Source of the DNA: Liolophura sinensis
Lineage: Eukaryota > Mollusca > Polyplacophora > Chitonida > Chitonidae
Direction of reading: 5' to 3'
DNA length: 64,000 nt
Assembly (NCBI RefSeq): GCF_032854445.1
Contig: NC_088302.1
Location: forward strand, 39,624,191-39,688,190
Shown here: positions 1-42,152 of the stretch, piece after piece
Layout: the number at the start of each line of letters is the position of its first letter
Position numbering within the stretch: position 1 is the first letter of the stretch
The notes under the pieces: generated by a model
Told to the model about the DNA's origin: nothing
Seen by the model: only the letters and a program-made list of their open reading frames with translations
The model's database searches: none
Program-made: the position numbers and the translations under genes

Positions 1-211
1 ACATGCACTATCTTGCCAGTGAACTCAAACTTTCATAAATACCTACCATACCTACATAATGTCTACACTGTACTCATTCTATCCAGGTTTAACAAAAAAG
101 ACTTGTCTCACCGACATTAGCTATGTTACGTTAATACTTATCTTATAAACTATATAACGGTGAGTTAAAAACCAGCACCAATATCATTCCACCTTAGCCC
201 TTGGAGATTAC

Positions 212-29421
<29,210 letters not shown>

Positions 29422-29640
29422 GATGGTAAACATACACTAACGAAGCTCCACAATTTAAACAAAACAATTAAATTACAAAGCAAAGCAGTAGAGAAATGTT
29501 CCGACCGATGACTCATTCATGTTTCAATTTTCATTCTTCTTTTTCGATCAACACTTCTGTCACTGTCAGTGCCGCCATGATTGCAACAGCACCCTGGCTC
29601 TCCCAGAGTGCAACAGAACTTTAAACTGCAGGGAAACCAT
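29422..29640 (-). promoter_or_regulatory. presumed 5' UTR and core promoter of furry, with YY1-like site
   Basis: Upstream of the start codon there is no TATA box. On the minus strand CAATCATGGCGGCAC (around 29567-29582) resembles a YY1 core (ATGGCGGC), which in animals often sits just downstream of the start site of TATA-less promoters. CpG dinucleotides become common to the right (29.7-29.86 kb). The start site itself is not determinable from sequence alone. Confidence 0.4.
29531..29578 (-). CDS. upstream ORF (15 codons) in furry 5' leader
   Basis: ATG in strong context (ATCATGG) followed by 15 codons (MAALTVTEVLIEKEE) and TGA, ending about 110 nt before the furry start codon. If the transcript begins upstream of 29578 this would reduce or regulate furry translation. 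If the ATGGCGGC is a YY1 site at the start of transcription, the ORF may not be translated. It overlaps no other gene. Confidence 0.3.
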   Translation of the reverse strand: MAALTVTEVLIEKEE

Positions 29641-30488
29641 AGGTTAGCGAAAGTTACGATACAATAAATGTCCTTGAACGAAATTTTGAAGTGGAAAAAA
29701 TCTCCTATGAAGCTTCCATAGAGTTCCTGTCAACCCGATTTTCTGTTTTGTTCCCGTAAATATCTTCTCTGTGGTATCTGTGGCGCGCTCGTTTCCGGTC
29801 GACAAAATAATACCACAGTTACGCCCCTTTAATGGGCGTACACTCGTGTGCTGTATCCTGAAGGCTAGGACAGTATGTTTAGGACCAATGGTTTAAGTCT
29901 TCCTCAGTAAATACTTTAAAGGTTGAGCGGGTATGTCTGTTTTCTTGCGCATATTATAGCCCTTATCTGAAAGATTTAAACATGTCTTATCTTTCGGGAG
30001 GATCTATATGCCAGCTATACTGCATAATTTAAGGTCGGTGCTAACGAGGCTTACATATTTGAAAGCTGGACGCACATTGGTATTCGAAAGAGGCAAGCAT
30101 ACAGCCTGCGGCAGTACTCGATTAGTGCCCACGGTCTTATAATATTATAGACCTATTTGATGAAAGTACACATGATCCATATGTAGCCCTATTCAAGGGC
30201 AACCTCTATATAGACTACATTAAGGGTACACATGACATGCCCAACAGCAGGCCTATATTAAATCCCATTCGATACAAGAAACACATTTGAGGTTTGACAC
30301 GGTCTCACGACATCGATCCACAGAGGACTTGCACTTCACCTGTATCCTAAGAGAACTTGCGTATAGCCTACCGATATTCAGAAGATTCACCTGGCCTCAT
30401 GGTATACCTATTCATAGGGGCTATATACCGGTAGGCCTAATACAACGGCATTGGCCTATATATTAATGCCTAGCTGAATGTGTTGCAA
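29641..30488. other. upstream flank, no gene seen
   Basis: No open frame, splice-like exon or repeat recognised. A moderately CpG-rich patch lies at 29.75-29.86 kb, and a TAGGCCTA palindrome at 30432. Confidence 0.5.
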
Positions 30489-30690
30489 TTATTTATTTAT
30501 TTATTTGATAGGTGTTCTATTCCGTACTCAAAAATATTTCATTTAAATATGACGGCTGCCAGCATTATAGTGGGAGGAAATCGGGCACAGCCCGGGGAGT
30601 TGCTGGAAGATCTTTCCACGTAGCATGAGCTGGACTTGAACTAACAGCGACCGCATAGGTGGAGGGCTCCTGGGCCATAGCACTGTGTTA
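30489..30690 (-). mobile_element. SINE family A copy, internal deletion
   Basis: (ATTT)n, 'gataggtgttctattccgta', 'gtgggaggaaatcgggcaca', 'gcatgagctggacttgaact' (B box on minus strand). About 40 bp of the body is missing. Confidence 0.85.
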
Positions 30691-30997
30691 AACAGTCGAT
30701 TTATAAATGCAAACAGTGATGTCACAGTTCACAGGCTAGAATTTTTTACACATCGCAAATTTTTCTCTAAACATTTAGGCCTATATAAGATCTTTAAATC
30801 ATTTTCATTTCACAAGAATCATATTTAATTAATCATCGTCATGTTAACACACTTGTGTAAAACGTTCAAAGATGAAAAGTACAGAAAATTAAAAGCTAAA
30901 ATTTAAAAGAAATGAACTGAATGATTACATTGTTTCATTTTGTTTACCTTATATGCTTTGCAGGCAAGGCATGATAAACCTGGGTTGGAGGTGAAGG

Positions 30998-31026
30998 GGT
31001 GGGGGGGGGGGGGGGGGGGGCGGAGG
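30998..31026 (+). repeat. long G-run
   Basis: About 20 consecutive G followed by 'cggaggggtg'. A possible quadruplex former and a likely sequencing-length error. Confidence 0.8.
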
Positions 31027-31366
31027 GGTGTATATATACGTGTATATAGTCCTGATATAAATATAGCCCTACCGGTATAACCGAACTGCATCAAATATAA
31101 TCAATACAAACATACTGAATTCCAAATATAATGAATTTCGACATACTGAACTTCAAACGTGTTAAACATGTTTAATTCTAGTAACCGTGATATAGATAAA
31201 ACTAATATCTCAAGTTTCATGATCTGACAAATTGTGTTAATTTGTGTATCTCACTGAGGCTTAGTGTCATACTCAAGATATTCCACGCACTTTGTACGCG
31301 GCGGTATGTAGTTTTTACTGTGTACGGACGAAACAGGAGGAAGGTCTCATACCTGGCACATGTATA

Positions 31367-31802
31367 CTAAACAAAAATATAAACGGACCAAGCAATTTAT
31401 ACTGCTTTCTTCAGTATTAAATAACACCTCAACTCAACAGTTTGGGTAAGTATTCGTTGTCAATTGTGGTTTCAATTTAGACCAGATTTTCACATTTCAG
31501 GCCAACAATGCATGTAGCGATTATGGCTGCGTGAAAACAGAGTGGTCGCTAACAACGCTTCACAGCACTCAGCACCGACTATGTCCACCGTCTGCATCAC
31601 GAAGAGCGTGAACAGTGATTACTGATTATCGAGTTTTCACGCTGCCATAGTTCCTGGATTATTGCCCTAAAATGTGAAAATCTGGTGTAAATTGAAGCTA
31701 CAGTTGATGATGAATACTTAACCTAATTGTTGAGTTAACACATTATTTAATACTGAGAGAAAACAATATAAAACTGCTTCATGCGTATATATTTTTGTTG
31801 AG
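31367..31802. mobile_element. MITE with ~200-bp terminal inverted repeats, TA target site
   Basis: Left end CTAAACAAAAATATAAACG and right end (reverse complement) CTCAACAAAAATATATACGC are flanked by TA on both sides. Further inside, 'ccagattttcacatttcagg' pairs with 'cctaaaatgtgaaaatctgg', and 'ggctgcgtgaaaac' with 'gttttcacgctgcc'. No coding capacity. The TA duplication and TIRs suggest a Tc1/mariner-type mobiliser (inference). Confidence 0.8.
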
Positions 31803-31984
31803 TAGGTCGCAACGGAAAATGGATCCAACTGAGGGCCTATAGCTGGACACGAGTCAGTCGTCATCAGCGAGAGCAACGCCACAGACAACTGGGCCAACGA
31901 CGGCATGGTCCCTTTGCATTGTTTTCATGTTATTGTTTGTTAAATCAGGCAACAACACAACATTTTTTGCGTAATCTTATTACG

Positions 31985-32140
31985 TGTGACCATTTACCAA
32001 CTAATAGACTGTCGTCGTTGCTCTGGTTTTACTTTTCATATTGTAGTCTTTAATATTTAATGAATTGTGAATTAATAATTTAAGTAAACTGAAATGTTTT
32101 AATAGCATTCAGAGTGACTGTTATGGCAGATAGCGCTAAA
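31985..32140 (+). repeat. dispersed repeat family C, copy 1
   Basis: 'acgtgtgaccattta', then 'gactgtcgtcgttgctctgg' with 'ttttac', later 'taaactgaaatg'. The same ordered blocks occur at about 57.5 kb; a short reverse match is at about 61.49 kb. Nature unknown. Confidence 0.55.
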
Positions 32141-32990
32141 ACAAAGTCTGGGTGATACACGGTGCCTTGTATGATAACTGATATACACTGGTCTGAACCA
32201 CACTGATTAAAAGGAGAAGAAAAATTATGCCAAAATGAGATGAAAGAGCGTGAAAACTTTTTTGCAAATATGATTTTCAATATTTTCTTCAATTTTTTTT
32301 TCTTTCAGGAGAAAAATGTATTTGAAAATATCTCTTTCATGAAAAATCGAAAAAAATATTGAAGAACACATTTACTAACTTGCACTCTTTCACGTAAACT
32401 TTATGGAATTATTGATGTTTGCTTGACCTTTAAGGTAGGGTACGGAATATGAACTACACGGGATCATGTAATGATCATGTACGGCATGGATTTCACAATC
32501 TGATTATGTGTGCAAAATCCGGCATTGTGCAATGTAGGTTGTATTATACACACTATTAACTAAAGATATTAAATCTTAATCGTGTACATGTCTGTCTACT
32601 TGGGAAGCTGTCGAGGATCTTTTGAGCAGACAGAAAAGGTCATGCTTTTAACAATATTTCAATACTGACAACGGAAAACATTGAAACACATACGCGAGCC
32701 ATTACAAACAAATTCAATAAATATTTTAGGTCGGTGGCTTCTAGAATACCCAAATCCATTGATTTTTTTGTGTGAATTTAATGGACTATCTTGGAGCGGC
32801 TATATATTAAAAAACTTCTCATTAGACAACTGATGGTGTTACATCAACTATGTCCACAACTTCAAACAATCGTACAGCATACGTGTAGCTTGCTTCCTTT
32901 AAAACTTCTTGCTTTCTGCATGCGGATCTGAGCACTATATAGTGCAAGTGCTGTTTTGGATTTATCGAGAGCTTAGTAATGATGAATCCG
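32141..32990. other. flank, no gene seen
   Basis: AT-rich. A weak imperfect inverted repeat lies around 32245-32400 ('gagcgtgaaaac' against 'ctctttcacg'). Nothing else supported. Confidence 0.45.
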
Positions 32991-33004
32991 ACTATTCTCC
33001 CACA

Positions 33005-33300
33005 GAAGCTATTGGATCTATGCGTCGAAACAGACATTCGTATTCCAGCCATCAACCAAAATGGACTTTACAGGTCAATAATCGCTAGGCCAGTTCCTAA
33101 AACGACGTCTAAAGCACACCACCACAGAACTAAGAAAGTATATAAAGTAAGAAATTAGGGCGGAATCATAAAAAGGGAAGAAATCGACATTTTTCATGTT
33201 GTTAGAAAGGCGCAAGGTATGTTCTGGTCAAATGAGTAAAATGAGTGTTCAAACCGTGTACCATGCCACTATTAAGTTTAAAGTCGATAATAAAATATGT
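33005..33300 (+). repeat. dispersed repeat family D, copy 1
   Basis: Starts 'ctatgcgtcgaaacagacat' and runs through 'ggccagttcctaaaacgacg', 'cacaccaccacagaactaag', 'aaggcgcaaggtatgttctg'. Diverged relatives occur at 43.2-43.6, 48.5 and 60.6 kb. Confidence 0.6.
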
Positions 33301-33305
33301 ATCTA

Positions 33306-35740
33306 AGAGGCTCACCGGTATATGACGGAAGTGTGTACTACTGTCACTGATCAACTACCGGTAATCCTCTATACTTTGTTTACCACTGAAGACAACAGCA
33401 CTGGTATATACATGTATAGTTACTCAAAAAGCGTCTCAAGTCATACAGGTCTCGTATGTCAAATGTGTGTATACATCAAAGACTGTAATCCAATGTATTT
33501 TGAAATTCACTCTATTCGTTGATAACGCTCTAGGGAGTGTTCGCCCACGCACTCTGCATTGCTAGCACTCCATCATTTCCTCTTGTGCAAGGTAGTGCAA
33601 GATTACCGATGTTGATACCTCAGGCATGTCTCCACAGGCTGTAGGTCCATCTTGTGATGTTCTCAAGAAGGCTGGAGTTCCACAGGATTTCAAAATGGCT
33701 ACGTTTCAATCGTCTTTGTCTTAATAAAGACGACAGTCTTCACATGTGAGAAAGCAACTTCAAGAAGATATTATCACTAAACTAAAGTCTTCCTTGAACA
33801 TGAACACGTGACATCACGTTCAACACATGGTACTAACTGACACGGTACTGAAACACGGTCTCTGCCACCATGAATCGGCGATTTGTAAAACATCCGTCCC
33901 CGGCTCTGTTTATACATTGCAGGTCAATACAACAGACAAAAAGCACGTGTTGTATGAACACAAACTTGTGTCCTTTCCAGTAAAAATCCTGTGTCACCTC
34001 TGAACAACTCTATCTTGTGCTGAACTAACACAAGGTCTTGTTTGTCTTTTATTATTTGTAACACAAACATGTGTACTTTTATGACATTTATTTAACACAT
34101 CATTATGTTGTGGTGGCACATTCCTATGCTGAATGAAAGATGTGTTAGATTTCAACAAAAGTGTTTCTTATGTAAAGTAAATGATTCATAGTCAACTTAT
34201 ATAAACGCAGATCTGAGAAAATGACAATATTGATACCGTATATCCAGATTATAGTTCCGAATAATTACAGTTAAGAGTGCGTGAAGGAGAACACCACAGG
34301 GGAAACGTAAGCTTATTCTTTACCATCAAATGGTATAATGAAATTCAGTGATACATGCAATGCTCACGTGTTTTCTCCATTAACCTGGGCGAGGCTGAAT
34401 CGTTTAAATAATAAACTCAGTTATAAATCGGACTTAATAAGTGTCTATAATTCTAAACGCCAACGCCCCTATTCGGAAAGATTTATATTGATTTTATGGA
34501 GAAATTCCTATAAATCTGCAGGTTGACGTGATGACTATCATGTTGTTCCTGTTTGTGTTAAATTGTGTAAATTGCAGGGTGATATATGAGTATAGGTTAG
34601 GCTAGACGCGAAATCGTCCATGCATGCACTTAGATATTTGTACCTCTTAAATAGATAAAACACTGACCTGACATGAGCCGACCATATGTATCCAAAATAT
34701 ATGAAAAAGCATACTTAAAAGGAACCTGGTATAAATACGTCTGTGTAAATCTGACCACAATTCCTGGATGTCTGTTGTATATTGCCTAAAGAATGAAGTC
34801 ATGCAGCTCTTATATTATTAAAGGAAAAGACATCCACAACGAATATACCTACAAAAAAGTACGGGCACAAGCTCGTTGTATGACAGATATATGCCTAAAT
34901 ACGCTACTCCAGCCATAAAGATGTTGAAAATCGATCATATGACCCACCCTCGCATATCACCTTAGTACACTGTGAACATATATAAACATAGCCCGTTAGT
35001 ACATGTATATATTTGCCTACTTTCACCGTAATTTATACCCGCCTTTTGCTTGCTATTTTTGGTAAGGTCATTTAGTAGGGGAAAACGGAGGAAAGTGTAT
35101 ATATATATCCAGTAATTACACACATTAGAAAGAACTTTTTATGCCCCCCCCCCCCCAAATATAATTAAAGGGATGGATAACAAACGATATAAAAACTGCA
35201 CATACAGAAATAGATCAGTGCTGCATCGTTTCGCGCACACCAGCTGTAGACCTATTCCTGAGTTGTTTTTTTAGTTAAGTGTATTTAGTGCTGGGAAATG
35301 AAGGAATTTCTTAATTACATACAATACAAACAAGTTTTTTATTGGTTTATCTAAGGTTATACACCATTACAAGAAACATAAAAGCTATAATCAAATGAAC
35401 CACACCACAATTGCACTGACAGTGTCCTCAAAAGCCAAAAAAAAAAAACAAAAAAAAAAAAAGAAACAAGAAAAAGCCGTGTGTAAATATTTCGCAATAT
35501 CTGTCATTCATGGGTAGCGCGACAGAAAGATCAATATTCGTTCAAAAGCATAAAAACTTACCATTCCAGCGCCGGTAAAACCAGAAGGTGCACGGTGGTC
35601 CCTTTCTACCCCTGCAAGCGTACAGGTTATTCATTGAAACATCTATGTGCGCGGTACCGTTAATTCATCCGAATAGTTGATTCAACATATAAGCATCAAA
35701 TCACGATGAACAACTGACTTATCAACACGTCCAGATACAT
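33306..35740. other. flank, no gene seen
   Basis: No exon-like or repeat structure recognised except a C9-10 run at about 35145 and an A-rich tract at 35437-35470. Confidence 0.45.
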
Positions 35741-35741
35741 G

Positions 35742-36368
35742 ATATAGCCGTTTCCTTCAAGCATCACTATAGGCTGTATAGTTGTTTCCTCCAAGCATCA
35801 ATATAGGCTGTATAAATGTTTCCTCCAGACACCTCTATGGATGGATACAGCGCGTATGGTTGTTTCCTTCAAGCGTCAATATATAGACTGTATAGTTGTT
35901 TCCTTCAAGCATCAACATAGGCTGTATAGTTATTTCCTTCAAGCATGAAAATAGGCTGTATAGTAGTTTCCTCCAAGCACCACTATAGGCTGTATGGTAG
36001 TTTCCTCCAAGCATCAATATATAGACTGTATAGTTGTTTCCTTCAAGAATCAACATAGGCTGTATAGTTATTTCCTTCAAGCATCAAAATATGCTGTATA
36101 GTAGTCTCCTGCAAGCACCACTATAGGCTGTATAACTGTCTCCTGCAAGCACCACTATAGGCTGTATAACTGTTTCCTCCAAGCACCCGTATAGGCTGTG
36201 TATTTTTTCCTCCAAGCATCAACATCTAAGCTCTATGCTTGTTTCCTCCATGCATCAATATAGGCTGTATAGTTGTTTTCCCCAAGCACCATTATAGGCT
36301 GTATAACTGTTTCTTCCAAGCACCAATATAGGCTGTATGTTTTTTTCCTCAAAGTATCAATATGCGAT
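35742..36368 (+). repeat. ~34-36 bp minisatellite
   Basis: About 17 units of 'tataggctgtatagttgttt' plus 'cctccaagcatcaa'. The flank 'cttatcaacacgtccagata' (about 35718) recurs diverged just after the array (about 36422, 'cttatcgacacatccagata'), so the array sits inside an older, larger duplication. Confidence 0.85.
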
Positions 36369-37039
36369 GTAAGCGCACACAGCTGATTCATCTAAGTACA
36401 GTACTGAAGTTCACCCTGCAGCTTATCGACACATCCAGATACGCCATAAAGATTCCTCCAAGAATCAACACACGTTTTCAAATACATTTTACATCTGTTT
36501 ACTGCAAATATAGTGCAAACTTCATACTGTTCATGTCAAGTCGGACATGTCCAGATATGGTCCGACAGATCTGTAGGAAAAACTTTCCAGAAAATCAAAC
36601 TTAACTGTCAGGATTATCTTCAGCTGTCATTTCTATAATGTGACAATCTGGTGATGTTGACTACACACCCATAGGCTGACAGGCATGATCACGCATCTAT
36701 CTCACTTGTGAGTTATTGCTTGATATGTCAATAGGTATTTTCGTGCTCATCACAATACAACCATACATACAAACTTGAAATAACTCTGTTGATGACTCTG
36801 TATATAACACCTTCCATAGAAAGGTTGCCTAAAATTTGAGCAACCTTAAAAGAAGCTTTTTTACAATTACGTAACTTCGGACAAAGCCTCTCGTCATACA
36901 CGGGTTTCCATTTACAGATGATACCTGCTGTGTCTTGGGTGACTACAAGTGCTCTCAAATGTACTATACTGAGTGAGTTCAACAGGAACTTTTTGAAACA
37001 AAATCCGTTCACTTCCAAACTAAGCATCTTTTGACATCC

Positions 37040-37335
37040 ATTTGCACAATTTCGGAGGCTTCGACTTCGAATTGCACAGTTTCATTAGAAGCATCAGACT
37101 GTGAGGAGTTGCAAAATCTCTACTGATCTTAGGGAATTGCACAGTTCAGTAAAAACTTCTCTTCTATGAGAAGTTCACACTTTCAGTAGAAGCCTCTCTG
37201 TGAAGAGCTGCACAGTCTCGGTAGAAACCTCCTCTCAAGATGACATGCACAGAATCGTTAGAAGATTTTCGTCATGCAGACTCGCACAGTTTCGGTAGAA
37301 GCTCGTCTTCATGCAGACTTGCACAATTCCAATGG
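37040..37335 (+). repeat. degenerate ~45-50 bp tandem repeat
   Basis: Recurring 'cacagtttcggtagaagc' motif with 'cttcatgcagacttgcacaa'; five to six decayed units. Confidence 0.6.
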
Positions 37336-38507
37336 AAGCCGGAAGAAATATGTCATACTAACATACAAAAAATGCAGGCAAAAAGCTTTCCCCGTTCCAC
37401 ATTGGAAAGTTTGCAGGAGAGTCCTCTACATACGCGTAGGTTACTTAACGACAACTTCTGAGAAATCATACCTCCTTGACAAGTGATAATTTATCAACTG
37501 GATCCTTTCTCAAGATAACCAAATGTCAATGTTGACAGCTCTCAACGACACAGGCCAGTTTATAGGTCCTTCAGAATCACTCAGGCAATGAGTGTTGTTA
37601 AAAATTCTCAACCCGGTTGCTTAAACAACTAGGCGGTGTACGTATCAGTCGATATTAAAGCTTACGTGAAGGTCATAAACACACACACTATGAAGGAACC
37701 TTATCACGGACGGTAATATTTTCGCACATAATACAAAACACATTTTTGGCATGTATGAAAAGAGTGAGCCGAATGAGTATTCCCCTTTTAGTGGTTTCTG
37801 TATATCGACGCACGTCTTGTGTAGGCTTGCTCTATGTCCACAACACCATATGTCACCACCACGTGCACAATAACACATATGTAATGTACTCAGTATATAG
37901 AGAAATCACTACCACCCATCAATCCATTGGAGATATACGGTATACTATGAGTGTATACGCGCAGGGTAACTTCCCGGTATCCTTTCAGCACAATATACAC
38001 TCAATGATATATAACTCGATAACAGACTTTCCCTGTCATTTAAATCGTTAATTCATTCTGGGGGTGCACTATGTAAGAAAGGCATAGCGTATACACAGAC
38101 AAATGTCATACAGCTCCAGTGTACGGCCCTCCTTAATCGGCCATACAGTCACACAGTTTAGGCTGAATCACTAACGATTGTGGGGTTCCTTTCACAGCTG
38201 TTTGCTTTCTCAGTTATTCTCCATGACGGCTAGAATAGATCCTTATACACGATCTATACATAAATATTATATATATTATGTACATTGGGTTACATCTTGT
38301 GAATACTATATAACATATACGTCAGTGTAATGGTGTAACAGATTGTTCTTCCTATATAGCATCGATATTATGCATTCTATTCATCGCTTTTGTCGCAGAT
38401 ATTGCCATGCATAGTTTAACGAAAATAAAAAGGCAACGCCTAGTGAGTATAAGCTCCTCCAAACTCTGTGAACATGAACAAAAACCGACCTGTTTCCAGA
38501 TTGCGGA

Positions 38508-38628
38508 CTGCAACAACAAAATGCGAAGTGCCACAGTATAATGTAGACTGCAACAACAAAATGCGGATTACAAGGACGAAATGCAGACTGTAACTACGAA
38601 ATGCAGACTACAACAACATACAAACCCT
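38508..38628 (+). repeat. short ~24 bp tandem repeat
   Basis: Units of 'gactgcaacaacaaaatgcg', four to five copies. Confidence 0.65.
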
Positions 38629-39064
38629 GGATGACCATCAGCTGCTTAGCAATAAACTGGAGTTCCATTAAACACAAGCAGTCGACGTATAGCTGCGACG
38701 CAATAGGTCAAAATATGATCATATCAATTATCGTAAACGCAACTTTATGTTCTGAATTCATAACTCGGCACTTCAAACTTTGTTCCAGGTGAAATCTTGG
38801 TGGAAGCAGATGAAATTCTCAGGTATAATCGGAGTGATGTAACAAGGTTTGTTTATTCTGTGTCAATAATTACTTAAGCGTGCACAATTTCTGGGCATCT
38901 TTCCCGTGAAGGAGAGAAATACATGCAGGTTATAGACCTACACACAGTAAGAACAATGGGCGAAGGAGTTACCGGCCTATGGGTGTCGGAGTTTTAAGGT
39001 GATGTGACCTCACTGGACGAAATTAAAATTTCTTCACTCGTCCAACTTAGGTACATTCGCAACA

Positions 39065-39122
39065 GGGAAGTGTTTTTTCGATGTACTCTCGCGAATATTT
39101 CACTTATACGAGGAAACCGAGC
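39065..39122 (-). mobile_element. SINE family A body fragment
   Basis: 'gatgtactctcgcgaatatttcactta' region followed by 'gaggaaaccg'. A small relic with an internal deletion. Confidence 0.45.
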
Positions 39123-40106
39123 TAGATAACCAAAATATTTAAACATCTATACACGGAAGGTATCAGTTATATGTTCTTGTTGCTCCATGAATGGTTTATT
39201 ACATGTCGTGTGTCTATATACCAAGTATTGTGGAAACGTAAAGACGGACACAATGAATGAAGGGTCAATGGAACGGTATATCCCGCGTGGTAATGCAAAG
39301 TGACACCGAAAATACATTGGCAGGGAGTCAGTATGTGTTCATGTCTCTATAAACATCATTCACGGACAGATGTAATATTACGGTGAAACTGTATTCCAGC
39401 AACGATAGGGGAGTTTCGAGTTCGAACATTTTTATCGATGAAGGTAGAAACAGTCCAACTGTATCGTGTAACCTGTCAAATATGTTAGGCAACTATTTGT
39501 GATCACATTTACTACAACATGGGCGTCTGAAAAAAAGTTTCATAAAAGTATTTTTAGAGTAGACGAATGATGGAGAAAATTTAAAAATCTGAACCTTTGT
39601 GAATCTGAGAAGGTCCTAATGGAAAGAGGAGTAATTTGTGCGTCTGGAAAGGAATGAAGCAGGTGATAGGTAAATTAATCTCAACAAAGGATGCCTAACA
39701 TTTTTCACATGTCACATGACACAGTTGGGCTGTTATTCCCTTTGACGTCAAAAGAGTTTCAGCTCGAATCTCCCCGATTAACACGTGATTTGCGTTGATA
39801 TAAGAAAAAGTTGCCTTAATGCTGACCAGCTTATACATTCAACGCACACATGCAGCGGTGTAATATTACCATAAACGTATGTATATAAGCTTGAAGATTG
39901 ATGCCACCTAAAAGTTTGACAATCGTAAGACCCATTTCCAAAATAACCTATGCACAAGCTCCAAAAGAAATATGTTGTAAATAATACGCATATTGTAAAT
40001 AAAGGTGTTAATATATAATACATTCGATATTCTAAGCAAGACATTCAATTCATATGTCAAAGTCGTAGGTCGGGAATAATTTGCAGTTGAAATATCAATA
40101 TAGGTG

Positions 40107-40360
40107 CACTGAAAAATTATTCTGTTCAATTTAACAGAAATTCTGTTCTCTGAGTGATGCTAGAATGTATTGTGTTATTGCAGCAGATTATTCTGTTAAA
40201 TACATTCTATTAATTCAACATAGCCATTCTAAATAGCCATTAGACTAACCGGATATTATGTTGAATATGACACAATATTGTGGTATAATAACAAAATACA
40301 TTCTAGCATCATTCAGCCAACAGAATTTTTGTTAAATTTAACAGATTATTTTTTTACTGT
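40107..40360. mobile_element. MITE with ~75-bp inverted repeats (family M2), complete copy
   Basis: Left 'cactgaaaaattattctgtt' and right end reverse complement 'acagtaaaaaaataatctgt'. The arms continue through 'atgatgctagaatgtatt'-type sequence (left 'gtgatgctagaatgtattgt', right reverse complement 'gatgctagaatgtattttgt'). No coding capacity. Ends defined to within a few bases; no clear target duplication. Confidence 0.75.
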
Positions 40361-40650
40361 ATCTCAGTCGCGCAATTTGATTGCAACTGTTCAAAAAGCA
40401 CCATTTTGATGTAATAAAGATGAGACCAATATGCACCCCTGCAAAAAAAAATCCATAAAAATAAAAAAAATAATGTTTTATTGGAGCGGGTCGATAGTGC
40501 TGCCTTTCTGGAACGCTATGTCGTAGATACCGCATATGGCGTCTGCATATACAGACACCACTCTGACCTATTTCCTCACAGGGTATATTTTATACTGTAT
40601 GAATACCTGAACATGCAGGCATTCCCTGTATGGATGATTGAATGAATTAA

Positions 40651-40684
40651 CGAACAAATAAATAAATAAATAAATAAATAAATA
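40651..40684 (+). repeat. (AAAT)n microsatellite
   Basis: Eight or so AAAT units, possibly the A-rich tail of a decayed SINE whose body is no longer recognisable. Confidence 0.6.
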
Positions 40685-42106
40685 TCAAGTACCAAAACTG
40701 GGGAAGTACTAAGACTAACAGTGCGAGTTAGGCATGGATCTAAACGGAATTGAACCCGGGTCAGCATAAGCCGTACACGGAATATGTCATGTCTGTGAGT
40801 CTACAAGAATAAGCAAGTATATGATAGCATGGATCCGCGTGTCCTGAAAGCTCTGCGCGCGCAGTGCTTTCATAGTGCTCATTACTAATGTCATGTATTT
40901 ACTCCGATGTTGTTATCACATCCTATTGTCAAAACTGGGTCTAAGTCACGTCTTTATACAAAGCAGTGTACTATGATGGATTCTTCATAAGCCTATGGTT
41001 TCCGCTGTATGAATGTACTCACTTAATGATGAAAATTTGTTCTGTGAGCTATACAAATACTACATTCAGGTGGTATAAATATATACGGTGCGAGTTCTTG
41101 GGTATACGTTATGTTTCTTTGAACATATCATACTTTGTATACAGGATATGAATGTGTCGGAGCGATCACCCTATATATCATAGATTTTTTACACTCAAGC
41201 GGATATATTCCAATTGAAAGCTTTTTATATACAGGATCAAACACAACTTTTAATTTGGGTACCTCTTTGAGACCCTTAATTTGGCCTAAAACTAAGAAAT
41301 TGTGGACCTGTATTTAATATGAGGATATACATGCGACTTTACTGACGTAAGAAGTCATTTTAAACCAACATCAAATTAATAAAAATTAAAGTTACTTTTT
41401 GAAAATTTCTAACTTATATTAATGTGGGTTTTGGGGTCTTTTGTACAGGAAAAATTGCCAGAATTTGTACCCTGATATATATCAAGAAATTCATTATCTA
41501 TACAAACATACACAATGCCCTCAGTGTAAATGTACCGATCGGGTTTAACGGTAAAAATGTAAGTTTGAGAAATACTTACATTCCCAGTGAAACATAAAAT
41601 AAAGCATACTATTAGCATATGCATTTTATACCTCGCATCGAACTCAACGATGACAAGTCATTTATATATATAGTGACACTTAAGACGATTTATGTCATAA
41701 TTATTATGCTGTGTTAATTAAAGGAAAGGTGTGTCAGTGTTTTGCATTTTAATGCACATCCTATATAGTGCGGGAAAGTCTCGAAATCTTTGCCCTCAAT
41801 ACTCTTCATTTCGACATGTAGGCCTTCTCACAGCAAAAAGTGACCGGCATATTCACGTTAGAATAAAAACGGCTATATGACCATTCCAGTAGACATGTCA
41901 CATTTTTCTATAAAACACGAATGTTTTGGAGAAAACGTTGGAAATTTACGTTGGATTTACTGAAAATGCCAATGTTATCAAAAGGATGCCAGACTATGTT
42001 TTAACAAAAACGTATGGGTGTAAGATATATTTTCAGATACAAAGTATGGGCACTTTTGCAATATACCATATTTATTTGTTTTTTCTCAAACCTATAAACA
42101 TGTTCC
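40685..42106. other. flank, no gene seen
   Basis: AT-rich sequence without supported features. Confidence 0.45.
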
Positions 42107-42152
42107 GTTATTTATTTACTTATTTATTTGATTGGTGTTTTACGCCGCATGT
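42107..42152 (-). mobile_element. SINE family A tail fragment
   Basis: (ATTT)n then 'gattggtgttttacgccgca', abruptly ending in unrelated sequence. Confidence 0.65.
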
